Assembly (NCBI RefSeq): GCF_900269665.1
Contig: NZ_LT985361.1
Coordinates: forward strand, 4,688,223 to 4,752,222
Length of the DNA stretch: 64,000 nt
Reading direction: 5' to 3'
Source of the DNA: Nocardia suismassiliense
Lineage (GTDB): Bacteria > Actinomycetota > Actinomycetes > Mycobacteriales > Mycobacteriaceae
Part shown: positions 7,799 to 17,066 of the stretch, piece by piece
Position numbering within the stretch: the stretch's first letter is position 1
How the letters are laid out: the number at the start of each line of letters is the position of its first letter
The notes under the pieces: model-generated
What the model was told of the DNA's origin: nothing
Seen by the model: the letters and a program-made list of their open reading frames with translations, nothing else
Databases searched by the model: none
Position numbers and translations under genes: made by a program

Positions 7799-9123
7799 CG
7801 CGGGACGGTGACCGGGTCGAGGCAGCTGGCCGCGGCGTCGACGAGGGAGCAGTTCTGCGGCGCCCGGGTGGGCCGGTAGTCGGGAGCGACGCCGCCCGCT
7901 CGGGTGATCGCGGCGTAGGCGGGGACCGCATCGGTGGGTTTGCGGGTCAACGTCGGATCGGTCAGCACGTCGACCGTATAGAGACCGAAACGCGGAGTGT
8001 AAGAACCCCATTCGTAGTTGTCGGTAAGGCTCCAGTAGTTGTAGCCGATGAGATTCATGCCGTCGGCCTTGGCGCGTTGCAGCCAGTAGACGGTGTCCCG
8101 CAGATTGTCGGCACGGGTGTAGCCGTCGGCGCGCGGTGCGCCGTTCTCCGTCGGCATGCCGTTCTCCACGATGTAGAGCGGTTTGCCGGGGAACTGACGG
8201 GCGTAATGCTGGAGGGCGTAGTAGATGCCTTCCGGCTGTAGCGGCTGGGTCCAGAGCTTTTCGAAGTCGGGCGGGCCCGCCAGCAGGGTCTCGGGGGAGA
8301 GGCCGTAGTAGTAATCGATGCCGATGTAGTCGAGGCGCGCGCCGATCTTGTCGATGAGCGGCTTGTTGATCACGTCCTCGCCGGTCGGGATGTAGGCGAC
8401 ATTGCTGGTGACCATGGCGCCCGGCTGCACGCCGTGGATGTAGTCGTAGATGCCGTTGTGGGCCTGCGCGATTCGGTCGTGCATGGCGGGCACGTCGGTG
8501 GGGGACAGGCCGCCTTTGCGTAGTTCGTTGACGATGTAGACCATCGGCTCGTTGAAGGTGACCCACAGCGGATCTTTCGCGGCGTAGCGGTCGACGAGCA
8601 GCCGCGCGTTGGCGAGCCAGTCCGCCACGATCTCTGGGTTGCGCCAGCCGCCGCGATCGACCTCCCAGCCCGGATACACCCAGTGGTCGATGGTGAGCAT
8701 CGGCCGCATGCCCGCCTCGGTGATGGCGGCGATCACGTTGTCGTAGAAGCGGAGTCCGGCCTCGTCCCATTCGCCGGGCCGCGGCTGTACTCGCGCCCAC
8801 TCCAGCCCGATTCGATAGACCTGGACGCCGAGCTGGGCCGCCAGGGCGATGTCGGAGCGGTACCGGTTGACGAAGTCGATCGAATCACCATAGGGGTCAG
8901 TGGTTTTCCCGGCGGCGACGTACCGGGACCAGTTGCTGTCGGGCGCATGGCCTTCCGCCTGATATCCCGATGCCGCGACACCCCACAGGAAGTCGGCGTC
9001 GAGCGGTGCGACCTGAGCCGGTGGGTCCGGACGCGCGGCGGCGACCGCCGTACTGGCAAGGAGGAGCGCGGCCGTGGCGGCCGCGAGGGTGGCGAAGACG
9101 CGGCGAGGGCGCTGTGATCGCAT
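7795..9123 (-). CDS. Secreted glycoside hydrolase family 1 (beta-glucosidase-like)
   Basis: 442 residues. The N-terminus is a classic Sec signal peptide: MRSQRPRR, a hydrophobic stretch of about 18 residues, and an AVAAA cleavage region near residue 30. The mature part is a (beta/alpha)8 GH1 enzyme. FLWGVAASGYQAEG opens the barrel, WVTFNEP carries the acid/base glutamate, and LYIVENG carries the nucleophile glutamate, with GYNYWSLTDNYEW near the end as in retaining GH1 enzymes. It should hydrolyse a beta-linked glycoside outside the membrane. The start at 9123 was chosen because AGGAG lies five bases upstream and the signal peptide begins there; the longer frame to 9294 has no such support. 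It is translationally coupled to the 71-aa protein downstream. The true substrate cannot be read from sequence. Confidence 0.9.
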   Translation of the reverse strand: MRSQRPRRVFATLAAATAALLLASTAVAAARPDPPAQVAPLDADFLWGVAASGYQAEGHAPDSNWSRYVAAGKTTDPYGDSIDFVNRYRSDIALAAQLGVQVYRIGLEWARVQPRPGEWDEAGLRFYDNVIAAITEAGMRPMLTIDHWVYPGWEVDRGGWRNPEIVADWLANARLLVDRYAAKDPLWVTFNEPMVYIVNELRKGGLSPTDVPAMHDRIAQAHNGIYDYIHGVQPGAMVTSNVAYIPTGEDVINKPLIDKIGARLDYIGIDYYYGLSPETLLAGPPDFEKLWTQPLQPEGIYYALQHYARQFPGKPLYIVENGMPTENGAPRADGYTRADNLRDTVYWLQRAKADGMNLIGYNYWSLTDNYEWGSYTPRFGLYTVDVLTDPTLTRKPTDAVPAYAAITRAGGVAPDYRPTRAPQNCSLVDAAASCLDPVTVPR

Positions 9124-9468
9124 CGAGCTCCTGTTCAACGAGATGACCGGGGCCATGGACCTGGGGGATAGCGTAACTGGTCGTATGTCCGTTTCGAGGG
9201 GATCTGTGGGGGTGCGTCGAGCTGATGCGCCGCAGGGGAGGGGACGAGGTAAGGGGCTGAGCTCTTCCTTCGGGGTGGGGGAGGGTGTAACCAACGCGAC
9301 GACTTCGGTTCGGGCAGTGCATATCTCGTCAGTGTGTCGGGGCCGGACGAATCCAAGGAGGAAGGGTGAACTTCATAAAATCCATATGGTTACTTAGATA
9401 TGCGCATCTACGCATTTAATTCACCTCGATAGGAACCATCCACGAATCACCAACGCGAAACCAATCGG
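9124..9468. other. Intergenic region upstream of the GH1 gene
   Basis: No convincing gene. The part around 9365-9430 is markedly AT-rich for this genome and may hold promoter elements for the minus-strand GH1 gene, although it lies 240-300 bp from its start. I see no clear -35/-10 pair or operator. Confidence 0.5.
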
Positions 9469-9507
9469 CACAGCCCGCTCACCAGCCAGGAAGGGGAGCG
9501 GGCTGTG
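9469..9507 (-). terminator. Hairpin terminator after the LLM gene
   Basis: Perfect 12-bp arms CACAGCCCGCTC (9469-9480) and GAGCGGGCTGTG (9496-9507) enclose a 15-base loop, just downstream of the stop of the minus-strand gene ending at 9520. There is no long U tract, as is common in high-GC actinobacteria. Confidence 0.65.
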
Positions 9508-9519
9508 TCAGCCGGACTG

Positions 9520-10458
9520 CTACGACTCCGACGAGGCGAGTGCGGCAAGGAGTTGAGCACCGGCCGCACGGGCGGCGGCCCGCATGACGAATCGTTCGAA
9601 TCCCCAGCGCTGCTGATGCGCACGCAACTCGGCGACCAACTCGTCCACGGTGCCGATCAGCACGAACGGCGCGCTGAGCAACTCCGCGACGCTTGTGCTC
9701 GGCACATCCTCGGCGAACCGCGCACACGCCGCCTCGGCGTCGTCGGTGATCTCCACGTGCTGCACCAGCGCCTCGAACGCGGGTGTCCGGCCCGCCGCGG
9801 CGGCGGTGTTCCGGACGAGATCGACCTGCGCGTCGATCTGATCGAGCCCCCACCGGGTCTCGTGGTTGCGGCCGTCGGCGAGGGTCCGCCCGAGCCCGGA
9901 GAAGCCGACGATATCGGCGTTCTCGGCGGCATACCGGAGCACGCGGGTCCCGTTGCCGCCGACGAGAACCGGCACCTGCTCCTGCACCGGCCGTGGCCGA
10001 GTGAGCACCGCCTCCCGGAGCTGAACATGCTCGCCCGCGAAAGTCACGGTCTCACCGGCGAGCAGCCGCCGCGTGGTGTCGGTGACCTCGACCATCCTGG
10101 CCACGCGGGCCGCCGCCGATGGATGCTCGCGGCCCTGCATGATCCACTCGGCGGGGGTGTGTCCCGCGCCGATCCCGAACAGCGCCCGCCCATTCGACAC
10201 GAGATCGAGCGTGGCGACCTCGCCGGCGAGCAGAAACGGTTCCCACATCCCGGCATTCACCACGTTGGTCCCGAGCCGGATCGTCTCGGTGGCCGTCGCG
10301 GCGGCGGCGAGAGCGACGAACGGGGATGCGAACGAGCCGGGATGGTCGGGCACCATCAGCGCGTCGAAGCCCTCCTGCTCGCAGCCGCTGGCGAAGTCCG
10401 GCCAGGACCCTACGGCGATCATATTGGCGGTCATGGAGAACTTGATCGGAGCGTTCAT
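9520..10458 (-). CDS. LLM-class (luciferase-like) F420-dependent oxidoreductase
   Basis: 312 residues of a luciferase-like TIM barrel. Recognisable elements are FDALMVPDHPG (strand 2 region), TIRLGTNVVNAGMWEPFLLAGEVATLD (strand 4, split here) and GRALFGIGAGH, which with the VPVLVGGNG strand match the F420-binding LLM subfamily of mycobacteria and nocardiae. The usual role is hydride transfer from reduced F420 to an unknown substrate in the cytoplasm. The ATG at 10458 has a near-ideal AGGAGG six bases upstream. A hairpin terminator follows the stop. The upstream MMPL gene is on the same strand but 80 bp away. F420 rather than FMN dependence is an inference from the lineage. Confidence 0.85.
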   Translation of the reverse strand: MNAPIKFSMTANMIAVGSWPDFASGCEQEGFDALMVPDHPGSFASPFVALAAAATATETIRLGTNVVNAGMWEPFLLAGEVATLDLVSNGRALFGIGAGHTPAEWIMQGREHPSAAARVARMVEVTDTTRRLLAGETVTFAGEHVQLREAVLTRPRPVQEQVPVLVGGNGTRVLRYAAENADIVGFSGLGRTLADGRNHETRWGLDQIDAQVDLVRNTAAAAGRTPAFEALVQHVEITDDAEAACARFAEDVPSTSVAELLSAPFVLIGTVDELVAELRAHQQRWGFERFVMRAAARAAGAQLLAALASSES

Positions 10459-10538
10459 GCTCGACCTCCTTTCGAGCTGCCCACGCTAATTCCGCCGATC
10501 GGATTCCGTAAGTGATTCCGCTGAGGGCGAATTCGGGT

Positions 10539-12824
10539 TCAGCGGCGCGACTGATCCGCAGTGACGATGGGGAGGCGCACGGTGACCGGGTCGGTGATGG
10601 GCGTGGTTTCGACGAGGTCGGTCATGTCGCGGTTGGCGGGGTGCTCGTCGTCGAGGACCGGTTCGCCGAGTCCGACGCGCTGTTGCAAGCGTTTCATCCA
10701 GGCGGGTGCCCACCAGCAGTCGTCGCCGAGCAGTTTCATCACGGCGGGCACCAGGAGCATGCGCAGAATGGTGGCGTCGATGATGAGGGCGGCGATCATG
10801 CCGTAGGCGATGTATTGCATCATCACGAGCTTGGAGAAGGCGAACGCGCCGGTGACGACGAGCAGGATGAGCGCGGCCGCAGTGATGATGCGGCCGGTGT
10901 GCGCGGTGCCGATGCGAATGGCCTCGGTGGTGGTCGCGCCTTTGGCGCGGGCTTCGACCATGCGGGAGAGCAGGAATACCTCGTAGTCGGTGGACAGGCC
11001 GTAGATGATGGCGATGATCAGCACCAGGATGGCCGCTTGGATCGGCTGCGGGGTGAAGTTGAGTAACTCCGCGCCGTGCCCGTCGACGAATATCCAGGTG
11101 AGAATGCCGAGGGTTGTGCCGAGCCCGAGCGCACTCATCAGCGCAGCCTTGATCGGCAGGATCAGCGAGCCGAAGGTGAGGAACATCAGCATCGTCGTGA
11201 GCAACAGCACGACGGCGATCATGAACGGGATGCGGCCCAAAAGGCCGTCGATGGAATCCTTTTGGATGGCGGGCTGGCCGCCGACGAGCAAGGTGACGTT
11301 GTCGGGTACGTCGAGTGAGCGCAGGTAATCGATGGTCTTGTTGGCGTTTTCGACCGCGAGTGTCGCCTCTGTTTTATAGACGCCGGGACGGATGGTCGAG
11401 GGGGAAGGCGTGCCGAAGGGTCCGTCCGCCGCCGGGGGCGTGACCAGGCCGGGCGCCAGATTCGCCTGCTTCACGACATCGCTGATGCCGCGGGTGTTCT
11501 TCTCTTCGGAGATGAACACGAGTTGCACGGGATCTGCTTTACGGAGCGGGAATGTGTCGTCGAACGCTTCTTGCGCGAGCCGGGTTGGATTGTCCGGTGG
11601 TAGATAGGTTTCGCTGAAGCCGCCGAAGGCGATGTTCTTCACAGGGATGATCAGCAGCAACAGGCCGAGGACGATCGGGACGGCAATTTGCTTCGGGTGC
11701 TTCATCACCCAGCGGGTGGATCGGCCCCAGAAACTGTTTTCTACCTCATCGGCGGTCTTGGTTCTGCCGAAACGTTTGATACCGAACATGTCCACGCGTG
11801 GGCCGAGGATGCTCAACATCGCGGGCAGGACGGTGAGCGCGGTCAACGCGGCGAGTGACACCGTGGCGATGGAGCCGTATGCCATCGATTTCAGGAAGCC
11901 CTGCGGGAACAGGAGCATGCCGCCGAGGCTGGCGATGATCATGGTTGCCGAGAACACGACGGTGCGGCCCGCGGTCATTACCGCGCGGCGTACCGCCGTC
12001 TGGGTGTCGTAGCCTTCGGCGAGTTCTTCGCGGAATCGGCTCACGATGAACAAGCCGTAATCGATGGCCAAGCCGACACCGATCAACGAGACGACGCCGG
12101 AGACGAAGGAATTGACGTCGGTGAATTCGGTGATGAACCGGACGATGCCGTTGGCGCCGAGCACAGTGAGGCCACCCACGACGAGAGGCAGTGCGGCGGC
12201 GACCAATCCGCCGAAGATGAAGAACAGCAGTACCGCGACCGCGGGGAAGGCGACGACTTCCAGGAGGTGAATGTCTTCGTCCAGTGAGTCGGTGAGCGTG
12301 CCCGCGACCGGTTGCAGGCCGGCGACCTGCACGTCGACGCCCGGAATGTAGAAGACGTCCTTCACTTTCCGGAAGTTGTTCACCATCTCGGTGTCGGTGT
12401 CGCCCTTGATGGCGATGGAGGCGAAGGCGCGCCCGAGTTCCGGTCGGCCGAATGCGCTGCGTTGCTGCTGGCCGGTCTCGGTGCGCCAATACGAGCCGTT
12501 GATCGCGAGGATTTCGTCGGGGTGCTCGGGGCGCAGGCTGTTGAGGTTGTCGACGATCTTGCCGCTGAACGCGGGGTCGTCGAGCGATACGCCCGGTGGT
12601 GCGGTGTAGAGCACGAGGACGTCGGCGCGGTGGTCGCGCAGGTACGCGTCGTCGGATACTCGTGCGGCCTCGGCCGATTCGGAGGTCGGGTCGTCCAGGC
12701 CGCTGGAGCTGAGATGTCCGGACAGGTCCGATCCGTACGCGCCGAGGGCGAGCAGCGGGGCGCCGATGAGGGCGATGACGACGAATCGGAACCGGTAGAC
12801 GAAGTTTCCCCAGTGCGCGAACAT
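10539..12824 (-). CDS. MMPL-family RND transporter
   Basis: About 761 residues, with two repeats each made of one membrane helix, a large extracytoplasmic loop and five further helices. The first helix (FVVIALIGAPLLALGAYG) starts near residue 15. The proton-relay Asp-Tyr pairs are visible in GLAIDYGLFIVSRFREE and IIYGLSTDYEVFLLSRM, the hallmarks of MMPL proteins, which export lipids or drugs across the inner membrane. A hydrophilic tail of about 60 residues follows the last helix. The start is uncertain: ATG at 12824 gives the expected short cytoplasmic lead-in; ATG at 12902 and the frame's first ATG at 12980 are alternatives. The cargo is unknown; no lipid synthesis genes adjoin it. Confidence 0.9.
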   Translation of the reverse strand: MFAHWGNFVYRFRFVVIALIGAPLLALGAYGSDLSGHLSSSGLDDPTSESAEAARVSDDAYLRDHRADVLVLYTAPPGVSLDDPAFSGKIVDNLNSLRPEHPDEILAINGSYWRTETGQQQRSAFGRPELGRAFASIAIKGDTDTEMVNNFRKVKDVFYIPGVDVQVAGLQPVAGTLTDSLDEDIHLLEVVAFPAVAVLLFFIFGGLVAAALPLVVGGLTVLGANGIVRFITEFTDVNSFVSGVVSLIGVGLAIDYGLFIVSRFREELAEGYDTQTAVRRAVMTAGRTVVFSATMIIASLGGMLLFPQGFLKSMAYGSIATVSLAALTALTVLPAMLSILGPRVDMFGIKRFGRTKTADEVENSFWGRSTRWVMKHPKQIAVPIVLGLLLLIIPVKNIAFGGFSETYLPPDNPTRLAQEAFDDTFPLRKADPVQLVFISEEKNTRGISDVVKQANLAPGLVTPPAADGPFGTPSPSTIRPGVYKTEATLAVENANKTIDYLRSLDVPDNVTLLVGGQPAIQKDSIDGLLGRIPFMIAVVLLLTTMLMFLTFGSLILPIKAALMSALGLGTTLGILTWIFVDGHGAELLNFTPQPIQAAILVLIIAIIYGLSTDYEVFLLSRMVEARAKGATTTEAIRIGTAHTGRIITAAALILLVVTGAFAFSKLVMMQYIAYGMIAALIIDATILRMLLVPAVMKLLGDDCWWAPAWMKRLQQRVGLGEPVLDDEHPANRDMTDLVETTPITDPVTVRLPIVTADQSRR

Positions 12825-13131
12825 CAGGCGGCTCTTCGTAAGTGCGGACAGGTCGACGGTGTGCGGAGCGGCCTGAGGGCACCGATCATCAAGAGATTGC
12901 ATCCTTCCGGTGGTCGCGCCCGAGGTGCGCGTTCTCCAAAGTACCGGCGGGGCGGAGCGATCTTCCTGAGAGTTTTGCATGGAAATCGGGCAGTGGACGC
13001 GCGGGGCCGAGGCCAGTTCGTCGTTCGTGGAACGTTGTCTGAGAACGGCTTTGCGTCGTCCCCGATGTGATCTGCCCCTCGGTCCGGCCCGCCGATGCCG
13101 CGGTAGGACGGCGACGTGTCACCATTCGAGG

Positions 13132-13608
13132 ATGGTGTCGAATCCGCTGCCTCCGATCGCTCGACGGCTGGCCCAACAGCGCTGGGTCATGCGCACCGCG
13201 CCGGTCGTCATTCCGGTGGAGCGCGCCGTTCGGCGCTGGACCGACGGGCGGATGGGCGTGCTGGATGTGGTCGGCCTGCCCTCGATCGAGGTGACGGTGC
13301 CGGGTCGCAAGACCGGGATCCCGCGAACCACGTCGCTGCTGTATGTGCCGCGCGGCCAGAACTTCCTCGTGCTCGGTTCCAATTGGGGCAGTCCCAAGCA
13401 TCCGGTGTGGTCGGCCAATCTCCGAGCCGCCGATACCGCCACCGTGCGGCACAAGGGTGCGCAGTTCACCGTCAGCGTGACCGAGCTCACCGGTGTCGAT
13501 CGCAAACCCGCCTGGGATCTGGCCGTCGAGTTCTGGCCGGGTTATGAGATGGAGTACGAGCTGTCCGGCGGTCGTCAGTTCCGGATGTTCGAACTGCGCC
13601 GCATCTGA
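13132..13608 (+). CDS. Deazaflavin (F420)-dependent nitroreductase-family protein
   Basis: 158 residues with the split-barrel Ddn pattern: an N-terminal helix, then VTVPGRKTGIPRTTSLLYV, then LVLGSNWGSPKHPVWSANLRA, then the VTELTGVDR and FWPGYEMEY segments. This family (PF04075-type) binds F420H2 and reduces quinones or nitro compounds near the membrane. The start at 13132 is the ATG right after GAGG; the GTG at 13135 is equally possible, and the longer frame from 12979 overlaps the divergent MMPL upstream region without support. It is divergent from the MMPL gene. Confidence 0.85.
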   Translation: MVSNPLPPIARRLAQQRWVMRTAPVVIPVERAVRRWTDGRMGVLDVVGLPSIEVTVPGRKTGIPRTTSLLYVPRGQNFLVLGSNWGSPKHPVWSANLRAADTATVRHKGAQFTVSVTELTGVDRKPAWDLAVEFWPGYEMEYELSGGRQFRMFELRRI

Positions 13609-13715
13609 CTCGCCCCTGGCCGTTCGAAAAGTGTTCGCAGCGCCGGTAAGTCGCGTGATTTCGGTGCGGTAGAGGTGGCGGCCACTTTGTCGGACGGTCG
13701 GGTTACGGTGTCTTG

Positions 13716-15989
13716 GTGACCACGCATCTGACGCACTGGGGCGCTTTCGAGGCCGACAGCGACGGCGAACGGCTGACGGCTGTTCGACCGTGGCGCGAGG
13801 ATCCGGAGCCGATGCGGCTGATCGAGAATGTGGCCTCCGCGCAGCACCATCCGACCCGGATCGATCAACCGTACGTGCGTCAAGGCTGGCTGGAGCACGG
13901 GCCCGGCGCCCCACGACGTGGCGACGAGCCGTTCGTGCCGGTGTCATGGGAGCGGGCGCTGGATCTGCTCGCCGGCGAGCTGGGGCGGGTGTATCGCGAG
14001 CACGGTGCGGAGTCGGTGTTCGGCGGGTCCTACGGGTGGGCGAGTGCGGGACGGTTCCATCACGCGCAGAGCCAGGTGCACCGGTTCCTGAACTGCCTCG
14101 GCGGGTATGTGCGGCACGTCAACAGCTACAGCCTCGGGGTGTCGCAGGTCTTGCTGCCGCACGTGCTCGGCGACCTCGGTTTCGTGCTGGAGCGGGCGAC
14201 GTCGAAGGCGGTGCTCGCCGAACACGCGGAACTGGTGGTGGCGTTCGGCGGGTTGTCGCCGAAGAACTCGGCGGTGTCGCCGGGCGGTGTGTCGCGGCAC
14301 AACACCCGGGGGTGGATCGGGGCCGCGCGGGCGCGGGGCTGCCGATTCGTATCGATCTCACCGCTGCGCGACGACATCCCGGCGGAGGCCGAAGCGGAGT
14401 GGCTGGCGCCGCGGCCGGGCACCGATACCGCATTGATGCTGGCGCTGGCGCAGGTATTGGACGCGGAAGGCTTGGCGGACAAGGAATTCCTGGACAAGTA
14501 CACCGTCGGCTACGAGCGGTTCATCGGTTATGTGCGGGGCGAGGCGGACGGGATCGTCAAGACGCCGGAGTGGGCCGAGTCGCTCACTGGACTGAGCGCT
14601 GACCGTATCCGGGCGCTCGCACGCGAGATGGCGGCATCGCGGACCTTCGTGACGGTCAGTTGGTCGTTGCAGCGTGCTCAGTACGGCGAGCAACCGCTGT
14701 GGATGGGAGTGGTGCTCGCGGCGATGCTCGGCCAGATCGGGCTGCCCGGTGGCGGGTTCGGGCACGGGTATGGTTCGGCGGCGAGCCTGGGTGAGCCGGC
14801 CCAGGAGTTCGCGCCGCCGCGGCTGTCGCAGGGGCCGAACGGGGTCGACACGTTCATCCCGGTCGCACGAATCGCAGACATGCTGCTCAACCCCGGTCAG
14901 TCCTATGAATACGACGGGCAGCATCTGGTCTACCCCGATATCCGGCTGGTCTACTGGGCGGGCGGGAATCCCTTCCATCACCATCAGAATCTGGCCAGGC
15001 TACGCGAGGCGTTCGCCCGGCCCGAGACCGTGGTGGTGCACGATCCGTTCTGGTCGGCGACCGCGCGGCACGCGGACATCGTGCTCCCCGCGACCATGAC
15101 CATCGAACGCGACGACTACGGCGCGGGGGATCGGGTGTTCTTCGCGATGAAGGCGCTCACCGAGCCGCACGGCACCGCACGCGACGACTACGCCATCTTC
15201 AGCGAGCTGGCCGAACGCCTCGGCGTCGGCAAAGAATTCACCGAGGGCCGCACCGTCAGCGAATGGCTGCGCCACCTGTACGAGCAATGGCGACTGCGCC
15301 ACGCCGGGCACGACCTACCCGACTTCGACACGTTCTGGTCCAGTGAGTACCTCGAACTGCCGGTGCCCGACCCCAATCAGGTACTGGGCGCGGATTTCCG
15401 CGCCGATCCGGAACAGTTCCCACTGAGCACGCCGACCGGCAAGATCGAGATCTGGTCCGAGACCGTCGAGGGCTTCGGGTACGCGGACTGCCCCGGCCAC
15501 CCGGTGTGGCTCGAGCCCGAGGAGTGGCTGGGTGGTGCGGCCGCGGCGGAGTTCCCGTTGCAGTTGGTGGCCAACCAGCCGCGCGCCAAGCTGCACAGCC
15601 AGCTCGATGTCGGTGCCTACAGCCAATCGAGCAAAGTCACCGGTCGCGAACCGGTTCGATTGCATCCCGAGGATGCCGCCGCCCGCGACCTGCACGACGG
15701 TGATGTGGTCCGCATCGTCAGCAAGCGCGGCAGTTGCCTGGCCGGGTTGATCGTCGACGACGCGGTACGGCCGGGCGTAGCGCAGTTGTCCACCGGCGCC
15801 TGGTACGACCCGGACCCGGCCGATCCCGCATTCTGCCGCCACGGCAATCCGAACGTACTGATCGAGGACCGCCCCTCCTCGAAGCTCAGCCAAGGCTGCA
15901 CCGGTCAGCTGTCGCTGGTCGAGATCGAGCGGTACACCGGTACGGTGCCGGAGCTGACTGTCGATCGTCCGCCGCGCATGATTCGGTAA
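13716..15989 (+). CDS. bisC: Molybdopterin oxidoreductase, biotin sulfoxide/TMAO reductase type
   Basis: About 757 residues, a DMSO-reductase-family enzyme with bis-MGD cofactor. The N-terminus lacks the cysteine motif for an Fe-S cluster and lacks a Tat signal, as in cytoplasmic BisC. SVFGGSYGWASAGRFHHAQ carries the serine expected to bind molybdenum in the DMSO/TMAO/biotin-sulfoxide group. GGNPFHHHQNL, HDPFWSATARHADIVLPATMTIERDD and the C-terminal MGD-binding segment VRLHPEDAAARDLHDGDVV are standard. It should reduce a sulfoxide or N-oxide (BisC, or MsrP-like salvage of methionine sulfoxide). The GTG start at 13716 (or TTG at 13713) sits just downstream of a TTACGGT box, consistent with a leaderless message. 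It is a single-gene unit. Confidence 0.85.
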   Translation: MTTHLTHWGAFEADSDGERLTAVRPWREDPEPMRLIENVASAQHHPTRIDQPYVRQGWLEHGPGAPRRGDEPFVPVSWERALDLLAGELGRVYREHGAESVFGGSYGWASAGRFHHAQSQVHRFLNCLGGYVRHVNSYSLGVSQVLLPHVLGDLGFVLERATSKAVLAEHAELVVAFGGLSPKNSAVSPGGVSRHNTRGWIGAARARGCRFVSISPLRDDIPAEAEAEWLAPRPGTDTALMLALAQVLDAEGLADKEFLDKYTVGYERFIGYVRGEADGIVKTPEWAESLTGLSADRIRALAREMAASRTFVTVSWSLQRAQYGEQPLWMGVVLAAMLGQIGLPGGGFGHGYGSAASLGEPAQEFAPPRLSQGPNGVDTFIPVARIADMLLNPGQSYEYDGQHLVYPDIRLVYWAGGNPFHHHQNLARLREAFARPETVVVHDPFWSATARHADIVLPATMTIERDDYGAGDRVFFAMKALTEPHGTARDDYAIFSELAERLGVGKEFTEGRTVSEWLRHLYEQWRLRHAGHDLPDFDTFWSSEYLELPVPDPNQVLGADFRADPEQFPLSTPTGKIEIWSETVEGFGYADCPGHPVWLEPEEWLGGAAAAEFPLQLVANQPRAKLHSQLDVGAYSQSSKVTGREPVRLHPEDAAARDLHDGDVVRIVSKRGSCLAGLIVDDAVRPGVAQLSTGAWYDPDPADPAFCRHGNPNVLIEDRPSSKLSQGCTGQLSLVEIERYTGTVPELTVDRPPRMIR

Positions 15990-16289
15990 GTGGCGCAACA
16001 CATTCGGGGACGGTGAGATGCGGCAGCAGCCCGTCTGGCGCGGCCGCTGGGGCTGTCCGCTCTCGGGCCAACGAGGGCAAGTCTCGTAAGCGCGACGAAT
16101 CCGACGGCGAGAGGTCGAGCGGCAGTCGGTCCAATCCGGGTCACGAGTCCGACGGCGCGGTTCGGCGACGCGGCTGGTCTGGTCCGGACCGCCGAGTTTG
16201 CCGGCGCGTGGACTGGCGACGCACGGTGCGGCACTGTCCGATCCGGTGAGCGCGGCGGTATCTGGTCGGGAGTGGTCGGTGATGGACGG
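15990..16289. other. Intergenic region between bisC-like gene and fetB-like gene
   Basis: This 300-bp space separates two convergent genes. Short overlapping frames exist on both strands but none has a start signal or recognisable protein. I see no strong hairpin. Confidence 0.5.
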
Positions 16290-17066
16290 TCAGTCGGGGA
16301 GGGGGACTAGGCGCTGGGCGTCATCGAACAACGCGCGTTCGGCCACCCTCGCGGCGGCGAGCGCGGCCAGTGCGGTGGCCGCGAGCAGCATGTACATGAC
16401 CACGATCTGGTAGCGGATCGCGGTGAGCGGGTCGACTCCGGCCAGGATGAGTCCGGTCATCGCGCCGGGCAGGCTGATCAGGCCGACCACCTTGGTGGAG
16501 TCGATCGCAGGCACCAGCGCGGTGCGCAGCGCGGACTGCCGGTGCGGCAGAAAGGCTTGCCGCGCAGGCAATCCCAGGCACAGCCGGGCTTCGATGGTGG
16601 GTCGGGCCTGCCGGGCGTCCTCCCGGATCCGGCGCAGCGCGATACCGGTGGCCTGCATCGCGCCGGAGACAACCATCCCGCCGACGGGGACCACCACGCG
16701 CGGTTCGGTCGAGATCACGCGCAGCAGTACGAGCGCACCGAGGGTGATCGTGGCGCCGACAGCAACGCCGATCGTCGCGGAGCGCCGCGCCTGCGGCAGG
16801 CCCGCACCGCGACGGCCCGCGACCTGCCCGGCGATGATCACCATCAGGATCACCCACGCGAACGCACCGGGTAACGCGGTGTGCCGGAACACGATCAGCA
16901 GGATCGCACCCACCGCGACCAGTTGAATTCCGGCGCGGATCGCGGCGATCACCAGTTCGCGGGTCAGGTTCAGGTGCTGGCGATAGGCGATGAAGGCGGC
17001 CAGCGCGACGAGCAGCAGCGAGGCCGAGACACCGGTCCAGTCGGGGACCGAAAGACCTTCCGCCAT
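16290..17066 (-). CDS. fetB: FetB/YbbM-type ABC transporter permease
   Basis: 258 residues with about six or seven hydrophobic segments, beginning WTGVSASLLLVALAAFIAY. RAGIQLVAVGAILLIVF, GGMVVSGAMQATG and the loop PAIDSTKVVGLISLPGAMTGLILAG are the conserved core of the UPF0014/FetB family. With FetA it forms an exporter linked in Escherichia coli to iron homeostasis and oxidative-stress tolerance. The ATG at 17066 overlaps the stop of the ATPase gene by one base (TGATG), so the two are translationally coupled. Confidence 0.9.
   Translation of the reverse strand: MAEGLSVPDWTGVSASLLLVALAAFIAYRQHLNLTRELVIAAIRAGIQLVAVGAILLIVFRHTALPGAFAWVILMVIIAGQVAGRRGAGLPQARRSATIGVAVGATITLGALVLLRVISTEPRVVVPVGGMVVSGAMQATGIALRRIREDARQARPTIEARLCLGLPARQAFLPHRQSALRTALVPAIDSTKVVGLISLPGAMTGLILAGVDPLTAIRYQIVVMYMLLAATALAALAAARVAERALFDDAQRLVPLPD

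Noticed and set aside
9590..9605. tRNA-like TTCGAATCC T-arm sequence
   Set aside because: It lies inside the LLM oxidoreductase coding region and has no cloverleaf around it.
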